Shown piece by piece: positions 1-7,775 of a stretch of DNA of 64,000 bases; the stretch's first letter is position 1; every line of letters starts with the position of its first letter. The position numbers and the translations under genes were made by a program. The notes beneath the pieces were generated by a model. The model made no database searches, was not told the origin of the DNA, and saw only the letters and a program-made list of their open reading frames with translations. Source of the stretch: Methylibium sp. NZG (lineage in GTDB: Bacteria; Pseudomonadota; Gammaproteobacteria; Burkholderiales; Burkholderiaceae_C); NCBI GenBank assembly GCA_001263235.1, contig LGRD01000032.1, forward strand, positions 124,001-188,000, given 5' to 3'.

Positions 1-862
1 GCCCGCTGCGCGCGAGCCACGCAAACACCGAGTCGACCGTCACCGTCTCGATGCGGTCGCTGAAGCGCTTGTCGTTCGGGTGGTCGTCGAAGGCCACGTT
101 GGCCGCGGTCATGCGCGCGCCCAGCCGCTTCATGGCAGAGATCTTCAGTGTGCCCGGCTCGTAGCCCTTGAGCTTGAGCCAGGCCTGCGCGCGCTCGCGG
201 CTGCGGGCCTGCGCGTCTTGCGTCAGCGCCAGCGTCTCGATCGCCCATTGGTTGGACTGCTGGTACGTTTGCGCCCACGGGTAGGCGACCATGCTGTAGG
301 CCGGCGTGTTCAGCGCGGCGACGCCGGTGTTGTCGCGCAACGCGGCCAACATGCGCGATTGCACGTCGGGCGCGAGCACCACGATGGCGGCCTCGTACTC
401 AAACGGGTCGTCGAGGAAAAACTCGCCCAGCCCCTGTCGGTAGATGGCGGCTTGGGCGGTGCCGCATTGGTTGAGCTTGTGCACCACGCGCCAGGTGGCC
501 GGCTTGCCAATGCCTGTTGAAGCCGACTCGCGATAGGCCAGGCCGAGGTGCGACCAGCGCAGCCCGTAGGCGCTCAGGTCTTGCCCGGCGCGGGCCAGCA
601 CCACCACCTGCGCGCCGCTGGCGTCGAGCGCGGCGGCGGTGCGCTGTGCCAGCGCCATACCGCGCTGCACGGCATCGACGCTCGGCGGGCGGCCGTCGCA
701 CGAGCGGCCGGCGTGCGCGCCGACCGTGCCGAGCGCGAGCAGCGTGGCGGCCAGCGTGTTGTGCAGCCAGGCGGGCAGGCGGTCGGACCGCAAGGGGCCC
801 GGACCGTGGGCAAGCGCAGCCGGCCGCAAGCCGAACCGCGAGCGACGCAGCGCGCGGCTCAT
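1..862 (-). CDS. DUF2145 family secreted protein (3' end beyond window)
   Basis: The reading frame opens with ATG at 862 and stays open to the window edge, so the C-terminus is missing; 287 codons are visible. An N-terminal stretch of about 50 residues ends in a hydrophobic segment (LHNTLAATLLALGTVGAHA) that looks like a long signal peptide, after which the mature part starts near GRSCDGRPPS. The body carries features I associate with DUF2145 (COG4727): the LRWSHLGLAYR and WRVVHKLNQCGT segments and a C-terminal lysine-rich region. The function of this family is unknown. The start codon overlaps the stop of the upstream gene (TGA/ATG overlap at 859-862), so the two are translationally coupled. 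Family assignment is by recognition, not alignment. Confidence 0.75.
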   Translation of the reverse strand, partial: MSRALRRSRFGLRPAALAHGPGPLRSDRLPAWLHNTLAATLLALGTVGAHAGRSCDGRPPSVDAVQRGMALAQRTAAALDASGAQVVVLARAGQDLSAYGLRWSHLGLAYRESASTGIGKPATWRVVHKLNQCGTAQAAIYRQGLGEFFLDDPFEYEAAIVVLAPDVQSRMLAALRDNTGVAALNTPAYSMVAYPWAQTYQQSNQWAIETLALTQDAQARSRERAQAWLKLKGYEPGTLKISAMKRLGARMTAANVAFDDHPNDKRFSDRIETVTVDSVFAWLARSG

Positions 863-1293
863 CGCGTTACGCGCTCGTTGTAGAGCAGGGCCGCGCCGAT
901 CTCGTTCGGGATGAAGGCGATCGCGCGGCCGGCGGCCGACAGCACCCAGCCGGCGCTCATGGCGGTGACGAGCACGGCGGTGCCGGCCGCAACAGACAGG
1001 CCACCAGCCGCCTGCGCGCTCAACTGCACGCTGGCGCGCGCGCCGTCGGAGGCGCGCTCCAGCACCCACACCGTGCCGGTGCTTGCCGCCTCGACCGCGA
1101 CCACGCTGAGCACCGCGCCGGCCGACAGCAGCATCACCGGCGCCGCCACCGACATCGCGATCGGCAAGGCCGACAGCGCGCTTGCCTCCGACAGCTGCGT
1201 GTTGTGCGCGTGCGCTGCGCCGAGCCATTGCGCACTGAGCAGTGCGGCGAGCAAGGTGTTGCGGGCGATGCGGCGGATGGCAGTCGTCGTCAT
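859..1293 (-). CDS. small secreted/membrane protein coupled to DUF2145 gene
   Basis: 144 residues from ATG at 1293. Residues 1-29 form a clear signal peptide (basic start, then LLAALLSAQWLGAAHA), probably cleaved after AHA. Two further alanine/valine-rich hydrophobic stretches follow (around residues 45-70 and 95-120), so the mature protein may be membrane-associated. I do not recognise a named domain. Its stop codon overlaps the start of the DUF2145 gene, which implies one transcript and probably a shared process. The start was chosen because the signal peptide begins there; the longer open frame upstream has no signal and runs antisense to the YiaA-like gene. Confidence 0.65.
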   Translation of the reverse strand: MTTTAIRRIARNTLLAALLSAQWLGAAHAHNTQLSEASALSALPIAMSVAAPVMLLSAGAVLSVVAVEAASTGTVWVLERASDGARASVQLSAQAAGGLSVAAGTAVLVTAMSAGWVLSAAGRAIAFIPNEIGAALLYNERVTR

Positions 1294-1358
1294 GGTGAGT
1301 CCTTCGGGTGGAATGGAGGTGTGCGTGAGTGCGTGGCAAAGAGCGAATGGGAGCGTGT

Positions 1359-1805
1359 TCACTCGCCGTCGCGGCTCTCGCGGCCGGCGCGGCGCGCGTC
1401 GGCCACGTCGGCCTCGTGCGCGTCGCGCAGCGTCTTGGCCAGCGTGAACACGCTGGAGATCAGGAACAGCCAGCACACCGCCAGGAACGCCTTGTACGTC
1501 GGGTTCAACTCCATGCGCCACAGGCCCCAGCCGGTGAGTGCCATCGCAAGCGCAAAGCCGCCCCACACTACCAGGCCCCACATCGGCGTGTCGGTCTTGC
1601 GCTGTTCGTTGTCGCGCACGAACTTGGCCAGGGCGAACGCGGTGGAGAGGCAAAACACATAGCCCATCACCATGAACGCGCGGTCCAGGTCCTGCCCGGG
1701 CAGGTAGGCCAGGCCGGTGCCGCACAGCGTGGCGGCGAGCCCGAACGAGACCCAGACCTGCAGCTTCCAGGCACGGGTGTCACGACGGAGGGCGGTGGCT
1801 TGCAT
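1359..1805 (-). CDS. YiaA/YiaB-like inner membrane protein
   Basis: 148 residues, close to the size of E. coli YiaA. There are four hydrophobic helices in two similar halves. Each half has the pattern of the YiaAB two-helix domain: a tryptophan-containing first helix (VWVSFGLAATLCG, later GLVVWGGFALAMALTGWGLW), a second helix, then a basic exit motif (LAKFVRDNE and LAKTLRDAH). This internal duplication and the paired LAK..RD motifs are the evidence for the family. The role of YiaA-type proteins is not established beyond inner-membrane location. The gene lies divergent from the XRE-type regulator at 1938. Confidence 0.75.
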   Translation of the reverse strand: MQATALRRDTRAWKLQVWVSFGLAATLCGTGLAYLPGQDLDRAFMVMGYVFCLSTAFALAKFVRDNEQRKTDTPMWGLVVWGGFALAMALTGWGLWRMELNPTYKAFLAVCWLFLISSVFTLAKTLRDAHEADVADARRAGRESRDGE

Positions 1806-1882
1806 GAAGAACCTTCAGAGTTGGTTGAACACGGGGGCATCTTCGGTGCGGTGAACGGCGGTATCTATCCCTCGGAGGAGGG

Positions 1883-1910
1883 TTGCACGGTTTGCTGGCC
1901 TTGGTATCGT
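1883..1910 (+). promoter_or_regulatory. candidate promoter of the XRE-type regulator gene
   Basis: A TTGCAC hexamer (1883-1888) and a TATCGT hexamer (1905-1910) are separated by 16 bases, a reasonable sigma-70-like arrangement. The predicted transcript would start about 20 bases before the ATG at 1938, which is preceded by a plausible GAGGA ribosome site. This is pattern reading only. Confidence 0.3.
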
Positions 1911-1937
1911 CTCGCGGTACTGATTGAGGACGCCCGC

Positions 1938-2687
1938 ATGAGCACCACGCAAGACCTCGTCACCGCGTTGAAGGCCGAACTCAAGGCCGCCGGCATCACC
2001 TATGCCGAACTGGCCGGCCACCTCGGCCTGGCCGAGTCGAGCATCAAGCGCGTGTTCGCCAAGGCCGACATGCCGCTGTCGCGCATCGACGATGTGCTGC
2101 GCGTGCTGAAGATGGACTTTGCCGAGCTCGCGCGCAAGGTGGCCGACGCGCAGCCGCTGCGCCGCGAACTCACGCTCGAACAAGAGCGCGCGGTGGTGGC
2201 CGACCGCAAGCTGATGCTGCTGGCCATCTGCTGCCTGAGCCAGTGGACCTTCGAGCAGATGACCGCCACCTACCGCTTCACCGACGCCGAATGCGTGAAG
2301 TACCTGGTGCAGCTCGACCGGCTCGGCTTCATCGAGCTGCGCCCGCTCAACCGCTACCGGCTCAAGGTGGCCAAGGGCTTTCGTTGGCGCCCCAACGGCC
2401 CGGCGATGGAGTACTTTCGCAAGCACGTGGCCGACGACTACTACAACGGCGGCTTCGACGGCGAAGGCGAAATGCTGATGCTGGTGCACGGCCAGATCAG
2501 CAAGGGCCTGGCCGCGACGTTCGTCGAACGGCTGCAGCGCGTGGGGCAGGACTTTGCGCAGCAGCACCTGGCCGACCAGCGGCTGAGTGCAGAGCAGAAG
2601 CGGCCCTACACGCTGGTGGTGGGTATGCGGTCTTGGTTGTTTGCGGCGTTCAGGGATTTGAAGCGGGAGGCGGGGGCGGCGCGTTGA
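1938..2687 (+). CDS. XRE-type helix-turn-helix transcriptional regulator
   Basis: 249 residues. The N-terminal 65 residues form a Cro/C1-like helix-turn-helix (ITYAELAGHLGLAESSIKR, with the usual short loop before the recognition helix). The remaining ~180 residues are mostly helical with a basic centre (RLKVAKGFRWRPNGP) and resemble a family of single-domain-plus-HTH regulators common in beta/gammaproteobacteria; no ligand-binding domain is recognisable. ATG 1938 is preceded by a GAGGA ribosome site and is the first start giving the HTH at the N-terminus. The longer frame from 1329 is antisense to the YiaA-like gene. The likely target is unknown; the divergent YiaA-like gene is the obvious candidate. 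Confidence 0.8.
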   Translation: MSTTQDLVTALKAELKAAGITYAELAGHLGLAESSIKRVFAKADMPLSRIDDVLRVLKMDFAELARKVADAQPLRRELTLEQERAVVADRKLMLLAICCLSQWTFEQMTATYRFTDAECVKYLVQLDRLGFIELRPLNRYRLKVAKGFRWRPNGPAMEYFRKHVADDYYNGGFDGEGEMLMLVHGQISKGLAATFVERLQRVGQDFAQQHLADQRLSAEQKRPYTLVVGMRSWLFAAFRDLKREAGAAR

Positions 2688-2877
2688 TGCAACAGTGCGT
2701 TGCTGCAGACTTCATGAGCCCATCGAGCCGTGCCTCACCTGGAACGTGCACAGCCTCCTCTCGAATGTCCGCATGTCGGGGCGCTACCCGTCAGTGCCCG
2801 GCTCGATTGGGCTGTCGGCATCCGACCCAAAGCCGACGGACGCGATCGGCAAGACCGTTCGGCACAAATTCAAGAAA

Positions 2878-4011
2878 CTACGGCTGAACGTAGATGACAT
2901 CCTGACTATTTCTGAGAAGCGCGACTTCATCCACCCAGATCTGACCCCCACATTTCTCCCCTGCAGGACAAGGCAGTCCGCCTTTGGTTACGTCGCACTG
3001 CCACTTCGTACTGTAAGGTTGATCGCATGAGGCGCCGTAGGAGTTTCGAATCAGATATTCGCAACTCTTACCGTCGACCGATGGCCTTCTTCCGGCGATA
3101 ACTGAAGAGTGATTTTCGCGTGACACAGTACCAGACGAGTTTGTATATTTGCAAGACCTCAAGTTTCCTGTGGTTGGATCTATGCCCGACGGCGCATCTT
3201 TGTCGTATAAGAAGCTCGCGCAGTAGCGAATAATTGGCGGTACAGGCATTGGGCCGTCAAGAGCATCATCTATGCTCTTCTTGAGCGAATTGTGTCTTTG
3301 CTGCTCTTGCAAAGTTCCCGGAACGAACGGGCTACTTCGTTGGTGGTTGTATATAGGAAATGAAATAGGTGGTTTATAGAACGTACTGCCGCACATCTCA
3401 TCGAATTTTTTCTTCAAGGCCCCGGCATTCGCATCAGTCTTCAAGAGTCTTGAAAACACCTTCACCGAATCCATTGCGCCGTCTGGTCTATTTAGCCCAC
3501 ATGACGAAAACTTCTTAAGGAACGTCTTGGAGCCACCCGGCTTCAAGCTAGTAAAGAGTTCTTGGAAATCACTGCAAGTCTCGTCTTCGATAGCTTGGAC
3601 CAATTGTTTTGAGATGTGTTCGTGATCACATACTCCAAATTTAGGCACTTTTTCCAGCAATGTCTCAATCGATGGGCCTTCAATTTGACTAAACCCGGTG
3701 CGATCCGCAGTCCTGGCAGCTAAGGTTATTGGTGATGTAATGGGCAAGAAAGTTTTTCTGCCATTCTGATAAAATCTGACCGCATCAATTAGCAATGCTG
3801 ACGAGTGGGCATCGCAAAGAGGTAGTGGGCCTTGATCAAACACGGGAAGATCATGCAAGGGGCCTCCCTTGGCGTCCAATCTTACCGGAGAACAGCCTTG
3901 AGCTACTGCCTCAGTGTTTGCGGTGGCAGAAAGAAAAAGGATAAGCAAAGGTTTGCAGATCTTGAGGTGAACCTCACAAGCCAGCCTTCGAAGTATTTCC
4001 AGCATCGACAC
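2878..4011 (-). CDS. secreted papain-like (C1A-type) cysteine peptidase
   Basis: 377 residues. A signal peptide is likely at residues 1-38 (hydrophobic PLLILFLSA, then TEAVAQ). The mature part shows a papain-type layout. Gln60 to Cys66 (DQGPLPLCDAHSSA) has the same spacing as the oxyanion-hole Gln and nucleophile Cys of papain. His301 lies in ENHSSVIAGR, which matches the papain H-x-V-x-x-G block. Asn323 lies in YLIRNSYGASC, matching the NSWG block. A pre-His segment with a Pro-rich P..VPPIIRYCASF also fits the fold. Eleven or more cysteines in the mature part suggest disulfides. The gene is visibly richer in A/T than its neighbours and sits in an accessory patch, so horizontal origin is likely. 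The tryptophan after the catalytic Cys is replaced by Asp, so activity is not assured. Confidence 0.6.
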   Translation of the reverse strand: MSMLEILRRLACEVHLKICKPLLILFLSATANTEAVAQGCSPVRLDAKGGPLHDLPVFDQGPLPLCDAHSSALLIDAVRFYQNGRKTFLPITSPITLAARTADRTGFSQIEGPSIETLLEKVPKFGVCDHEHISKQLVQAIEDETCSDFQELFTSLKPGGSKTFLKKFSSCGLNRPDGAMDSVKVFSRLLKTDANAGALKKKFDEMCGSTFYKPPISFPIYNHQRSSPFVPGTLQEQQRHNSLKKSIDDALDGPMPVPPIIRYCASFLYDKDAPSGIDPTTGNLRSCKYTNSSGTVSRENHSSVIAGRRPSVDGKSCEYLIRNSYGASCDQPYSTKWQCDVTKGGLPCPAGEKCGGQIWVDEVALLRNSQDVIYVQP

Positions 4012-4025
4012 TCACCTTGTTAGTA

Positions 4026-4187
4026 CTAAGAATCGGATAGTTCCCCGCCGTCCGCGTTTGAAAATGCGGGGATGCTGCGAATCAGCTTGGCTGGCTCAAT
4101 GGCCTTGGCTTTGAAGTCGAGGAAGTGACCCTCAGTGGTGGCAAATATCTTCTCGACTTCAGCGAAGGACAACTGCGTGGTGTTCAT
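4026..4187 (-). pseudogene. N-terminal remnant of an AlbA_2 (Schlafen-type) DNA-binding domain protein
   Basis: ATG at 4187 opens a 53-codon frame that ends in TAG at 4026-4028. The peptide contains FLDFKAKAIEPAKLIRSIPA followed by FSNADGGELSDS and a stop. This matches the start of AlbA_2 domains (…lEfK….kl.r.i.AfaNtdGG.l…), which normally continue for more than 100 residues and often lead into an ATPase-like module. The frame breaks immediately after the GGEL block, right where the AT-richer peptidase gene region begins (ATG at 4011). I read it as a gene cut by insertion or deletion. It could alternatively be a short intact ORF, which I consider less likely. Confidence 0.5.
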
Positions 4188-4241
4188 GTTTCAGAGTCTA
4201 GCGCCGTCCATTTGCTTCATACGCGACGCCCCAGGCACCTG

Positions 4242-4445
4242 ACACGCGTGAGCGACAGGACTTGGCCGGGACTGTCTGTTCGCCGCCGCGACCAGAAGAA
4301 GCGACTCAATGCCGCGCGCGCTGAGCGGCAGGCCCTCGAGGATGCGTACGAGAAGGCGAGCGTGCGATGTAGCGCTGGAAGCGGTGAGGCTTGTAGGCTG
4401 GCCCACTTCGCGGCACGGGCAGGCGGAGTCGGCACAGTCCTGTAA
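4242..4445 (+). pseudogene. coding-like 3' fragment, function unknown
   Basis: A plus-strand frame with good coding character and G/C-ending codons runs to a TAA at 4443-4445. It encodes a charged helix (RRRDQKKRLNAARAERQALE) followed by a Cys-containing segment (CSAGSGEACRLAHFAARAG). No convincing start lies in the same frame with a ribosome site, because upstream it is antisense to the AlbA_2 remnant. I take it as the tail of a gene whose front has been lost. I do not recognise the family; it could also be a chance ORF. Confidence 0.25.
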
Positions 4446-4482
4446 CCTGTCTGCCCTGCGGCCCAGACGACACCGGTGCCGG

Positions 4483-6099
4483 CTACCACCGCAGGACATT
4501 CCACTGTCCGTTCCACAACGGGTGAGAAATGCCGTCAGCCACATCGACGTAGCACTGCAAGGCGGTCAGGCCAGGCGGTGTCGCGGAGGTTAGCGGGAGC
4601 AGAATCCGAAGACCCTCGCGGCGCAGGCTGCCTCCGGGCTGGACCACAGAACTGAGCGCCGCTTGACCTTCGACCAGTGGATCCGTCCACTCGAAGTTCC
4701 CACTCCGCATCACGCCAAATGCGCATCGCACCGAACGCAGTCTCACTGGTGCGGCGCCTCGGTTGTGTATCTCTACTTGAGCCGGCTCGATGTGCAGCTG
4801 TTCGCCGACCTTGCTGATGCGGACATCTATCCAAGAAAGTTGCAGCTGCCGAGGCTGGTAGCCCTCGACCGTTTGTCGATCCGGGGGTGATGACAGTTGA
4901 ACCGTAAGCGGAAGGAGCTTCCCGGCCGGTAGCGTGCGTGTGTCTTGGCGCGTGGCCAGCCACCAAGAAGCCGCTGATACGAACATCATGACCAACGGAA
5001 CAGCAGGCCACAGCAAGAAGCGCCGTCGAAAGCCGAGCGTCACCGCAGCCGCCCGCACGGCTCCGAAGGCACCCACGGTCATGTGGAGCGTGCATGCAAA
5101 ACTGACGCTCATCAACAAAAGAATTGTGCCCGGCGTAAGGGCATTCATCATCTTGTCGAGGGCGAGGCCAAATTGCGCACGGTCTGCTTCGGAAACGGTG
5201 TTGATTTGGCTGTGGGCTTCATCAGAAGTTGTGGCGAACAGGGCCATAGCCCACAGAGTCCCCACCACAAAAAGCCCGCTCGCGACGTGTAGCCCCCACC
5301 CTAGCAGCGACAACAGGGGGACCTGCTGGCGCTTGAAAGTGGCCGCGAGTCCAAGGCCTATTGCGAGGAGAACGGCCGTTGCTCCCAGCGCGAATACGAA
5401 TCGCCCAAGTGCGTACAAGCCAAGATCGCCACGGTCAATCAAGACATAGAGAATCACGAGGCCAAGTGCGAGGCACGCCTCGGCGAGCGCGACGGCAAGG
5501 TTCCCTGAACCAGGTCGGAGGCTTGCCGCCGCAGCGCCCGTGGGGCGCCAAAGCGTGGCATTAAGCCGCCGCCAAGCAAGCGACAGCACAGAGATCGCAT
5601 ACGATCGCACGAATGAGGCAGTTGGGCCGTCGGGCTGGAATCGAGGCACCAACCCGCTCAGTGACCTGATGCCGCGCACCAGGGCGGGCGTGTCCGACGG
5701 ACCACGCCAGGCCACCTGCTGCAGACCGTCCAGCCAGCGCAGCTCCTGCGGAAGCACACTGCGAACCAACTCGGGCTTTACGCCGAGCCTTACCGGCAGC
5801 ACGGGCTTACCCAACTCGCGCGCAATGAGCAGTTCCTCGCGCACGAAGTCCACGCCAGCGTTGCCCTTGGCTACGGAGAATGAGGCGATCCAGGCCGGCC
5901 CGATGGCAGATACGACCAGGTCGCTGGCGGCAACGCTAGCGCGAAGCTGCGGCAGCCAGTCGGCGCCGGGGACGAATGCATCCTGGTCGCGAACCACCGC
6001 GGGTTCACCAAACGCCGCGGACAACGTGCTGTGCATCTTGGCGACGCCTTGATGCAGATCGCCGCTACGGTACGAAACAAAGAGACTGCCCGTCGCCAT
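4483..6099 (-). CDS. TIR-domain membrane protein (TIR plus about five TM helices plus C-terminal domain)
   Basis: 538 residues from ATG 6099 (an upstream ATG at 6144 would add 15). Residues 5-150 form a bacterial TIR domain. They include box 1 LFVSYRSGD, a D..F.PG.DW loop (DQDAFVPGADW), a SAIGPAWI strand and VREELLIAR, in which Glu89 is at the position of the catalytic Glu of NAD-cleaving TIRs. About five hydrophobic helices follow (roughly residues 200-390), then a ~150-residue C-terminal domain predicted outside the membrane. TIR domains fused to membrane helices occur in bacterial defence and signalling proteins; the trigger here is unknown. It sits in the accessory patch with the papain-like peptidase and two gene fragments. 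Confidence 0.7.
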   Translation of the reverse strand: MATGSLFVSYRSGDLHQGVAKMHSTLSAAFGEPAVVRDQDAFVPGADWLPQLRASVAASDLVVSAIGPAWIASFSVAKGNAGVDFVREELLIARELGKPVLPVRLGVKPELVRSVLPQELRWLDGLQQVAWRGPSDTPALVRGIRSLSGLVPRFQPDGPTASFVRSYAISVLSLAWRRLNATLWRPTGAAAASLRPGSGNLAVALAEACLALGLVILYVLIDRGDLGLYALGRFVFALGATAVLLAIGLGLAATFKRQQVPLLSLLGWGLHVASGLFVVGTLWAMALFATTSDEAHSQINTVSEADRAQFGLALDKMMNALTPGTILLLMSVSFACTLHMTVGAFGAVRAAAVTLGFRRRFLLWPAVPLVMMFVSAASWWLATRQDTRTLPAGKLLPLTVQLSSPPDRQTVEGYQPRQLQLSWIDVRISKVGEQLHIEPAQVEIHNRGAAPVRLRSVRCAFGVMRSGNFEWTDPLVEGQAALSSVVQPGGSLRREGLRILLPLTSATPPGLTALQCYVDVADGISHPLWNGQWNVLRW

Positions 6100-6435
6100 C
6101 GATGCTCCAAAGCTCCTGCCGAAGCCACTTCCATGGGCCTTCAAGGCCTAATCAATCAGCTTACGCAGGATACCCGCCGAGTCCTGACGCTCGCTTAGGG
6201 CTGAAGCAGCGTGTCGTATTGGGCTCCCGTGAATCCGCCGAGAAGCTGGCACGATGTAACCCTCCTGCGGGTGAGTTCTCTGCGTAGGGCTCACCGATGG
6301 GATTCCAGAAAGCAGTCCTTCGCGGATGCCCGCCCCTGGCCGGACGCAGTCCCCAATTGTTCCGGGTCGGTGTCAACTGCATCTTGGAAACCAGCCATTC
6401 CTCTGTAACCCGGCAAGGCGCTTCTATCCGGCAGT
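6100..6435. other. 336-base intergenic stretch with no recognised feature
   Basis: Both flanking genes run leftward. The small frames here lack ribosome sites and codon bias, and I see no tRNA shape, strong terminator or insertion-sequence end. It may contain the promoter of the TIR gene, but no hexamer pair stands out. Confidence 0.4.
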
Positions 6436-7731
6436 TCACACCAACCCGCGCTCGAGCAGCGCCTGCAACTGCTCACGCGTGACGCCGATGCTGCGCAGCA
6501 CCGCGTCGGTGTCTTCGCCCAGCGTCGGCGCACGCCGGTGCAGGCCGCCGGGCGTGGCGCTGAGCTTGGGCACGATGCCGGGGGTGTCGAGCGTCAGCCC
6601 GTCAGCGCTGGTCACCGGCTGCAGCATGCCGCGGGCGCGGTAGTGCGGGTCTTCGGCGATGTCGCGCGCGGTGTAGATGCGGCCGGCCGGCACGTGGGCG
6701 GCGTTCAATGCGTCGAGCACGTCGGCGACGTGGCGAGATGCGGTCCACGCGCCGATCGCGCCGTCGATCTCGGCCACGCGTGCGACACGGCCGGTGTTGC
6801 CGGCCAGCGCCGCATCGTTGCCCAAATCGTCGCGGCCGATCGCGTGCATCAGCCGCTTGAAGATCGAGTCGCCATTGCCCGCCACCAGCACCCAGCCGTC
6901 GGCGCACGCATACGCGTTGCTCGGTGCGATGCCGGGCAGCGCCGATCCTGCCGCCTCACGCACCGTGCCGAAGGCGCTGTACTCGGGCAGCAGGCTCTCC
7001 ATGCAGTTGAAGACAGCCTCGTAGAGCGCCACGTCGATCACTTGCCCGCGGCCCTTGGGTGCGTCGGCACTGACGGTGGCGTGCCGGTGCTGCAGCGCCA
7101 TCAACACGCCGATCACGCCGTGCAGCGAGGCCAGCGTGTCGCCGATGCTCACGCCCACGCGCACCGGCACGCGGCCGGGTTCGGCGGTGAGGTGGCGCAG
7201 GCCGCCCATCGCCTCGGCCACCACGCCGAAGCCGGGGCGGTCGCGGTACGGTCCGGTCTGGCCGTAGCCGCTGATGCGCAGCATCACCAAGCCGGGGTTG
7301 CTGCGCGAGAGGGTGTCGAAGCCCAGGCCCCAGTCTTCCATCACGCCGGGCTTGAAGTTCTCGACCAGCACGTCGGCCTCGTCGATCAGCCGGCGCACGA
7401 TGTCGCGCGCCTCGGGCTGACGCAAATCGAGCGTCACGCTCTTCTTGTTGCGCGACTGCACCTGCCACCACACGCTGGTGCCCTGGTGCAGCAGCCGCCA
7501 CTGCCGCAGCGGGTCGCCGCCGGGGCCTTTGTCGATGGCTGGGGGTTCGATCTTGACGACCTCGGCGCCGAAGTCGGCGAGCGTCTTGGCCGCAAACGGG
7601 CCGGCGATCAACTGGCCGAGCTCGACCACCTTCAGGCCGACGAGCGGGCCGCTCGGGGTGGCGGCATGCGTCGTGGCGCTTGAAGCCGTCGACGAGGTCG
7701 GCGCGGTCGAGGCAGTCGGTGCAGAAGCCAT
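6436..7731 (-). CDS. CaiB/BaiF family (class III) CoA-transferase
   Basis: 431 residues. After an Ala/Ser/Thr-rich leader of about 28 residues the family opening appears (LKVVELGQLIAGPFA, then LADFGAEVVKIEPP). Next come the SRNKKSVTLDLRQPEARD block, the VENFKPGVMEDWGLG block, and the substrate-domain LPGIAPSNAY segment. These enzymes move CoA between carboxylic acids through an enzyme-bound anhydride. The substrate cannot be told from sequence. The residue that aligns by eye with the catalytic Asp169 of formyl-CoA transferase is Glu here (DVALYEAVF), as in some paralogues. ATG 7731 was chosen over the longer frame because the upstream extension is low-complexity and lies outside the family. 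It appears monocistronic. Confidence 0.85.
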   Translation of the reverse strand: MASAPTASTAPTSSTASSATTHAATPSGPLVGLKVVELGQLIAGPFAAKTLADFGAEVVKIEPPAIDKGPGGDPLRQWRLLHQGTSVWWQVQSRNKKSVTLDLRQPEARDIVRRLIDEADVLVENFKPGVMEDWGLGFDTLSRSNPGLVMLRISGYGQTGPYRDRPGFGVVAEAMGGLRHLTAEPGRVPVRVGVSIGDTLASLHGVIGVLMALQHRHATVSADAPKGRGQVIDVALYEAVFNCMESLLPEYSAFGTVREAAGSALPGIAPSNAYACADGWVLVAGNGDSIFKRLMHAIGRDDLGNDAALAGNTGRVARVAEIDGAIGAWTASRHVADVLDALNAAHVPAGRIYTARDIAEDPHYRARGMLQPVTSADGLTLDTPGIVPKLSATPGGLHRRAPTLGEDTDAVLRSIGVTREQLQALLERGLV

Positions 7732-7775
7732 GCCGCCATCGTAGCGGCGCGCGCGCGCAGCCTCTGCCCGGTGTG

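Noticed and set aside
2695-3030. 111-codon plus-strand frame at the start of the accessory patch
   Set aside because: Two-thirds is antisense to the papain-like gene, it lacks a good ribosome site, and the translation has no recognisable feature.
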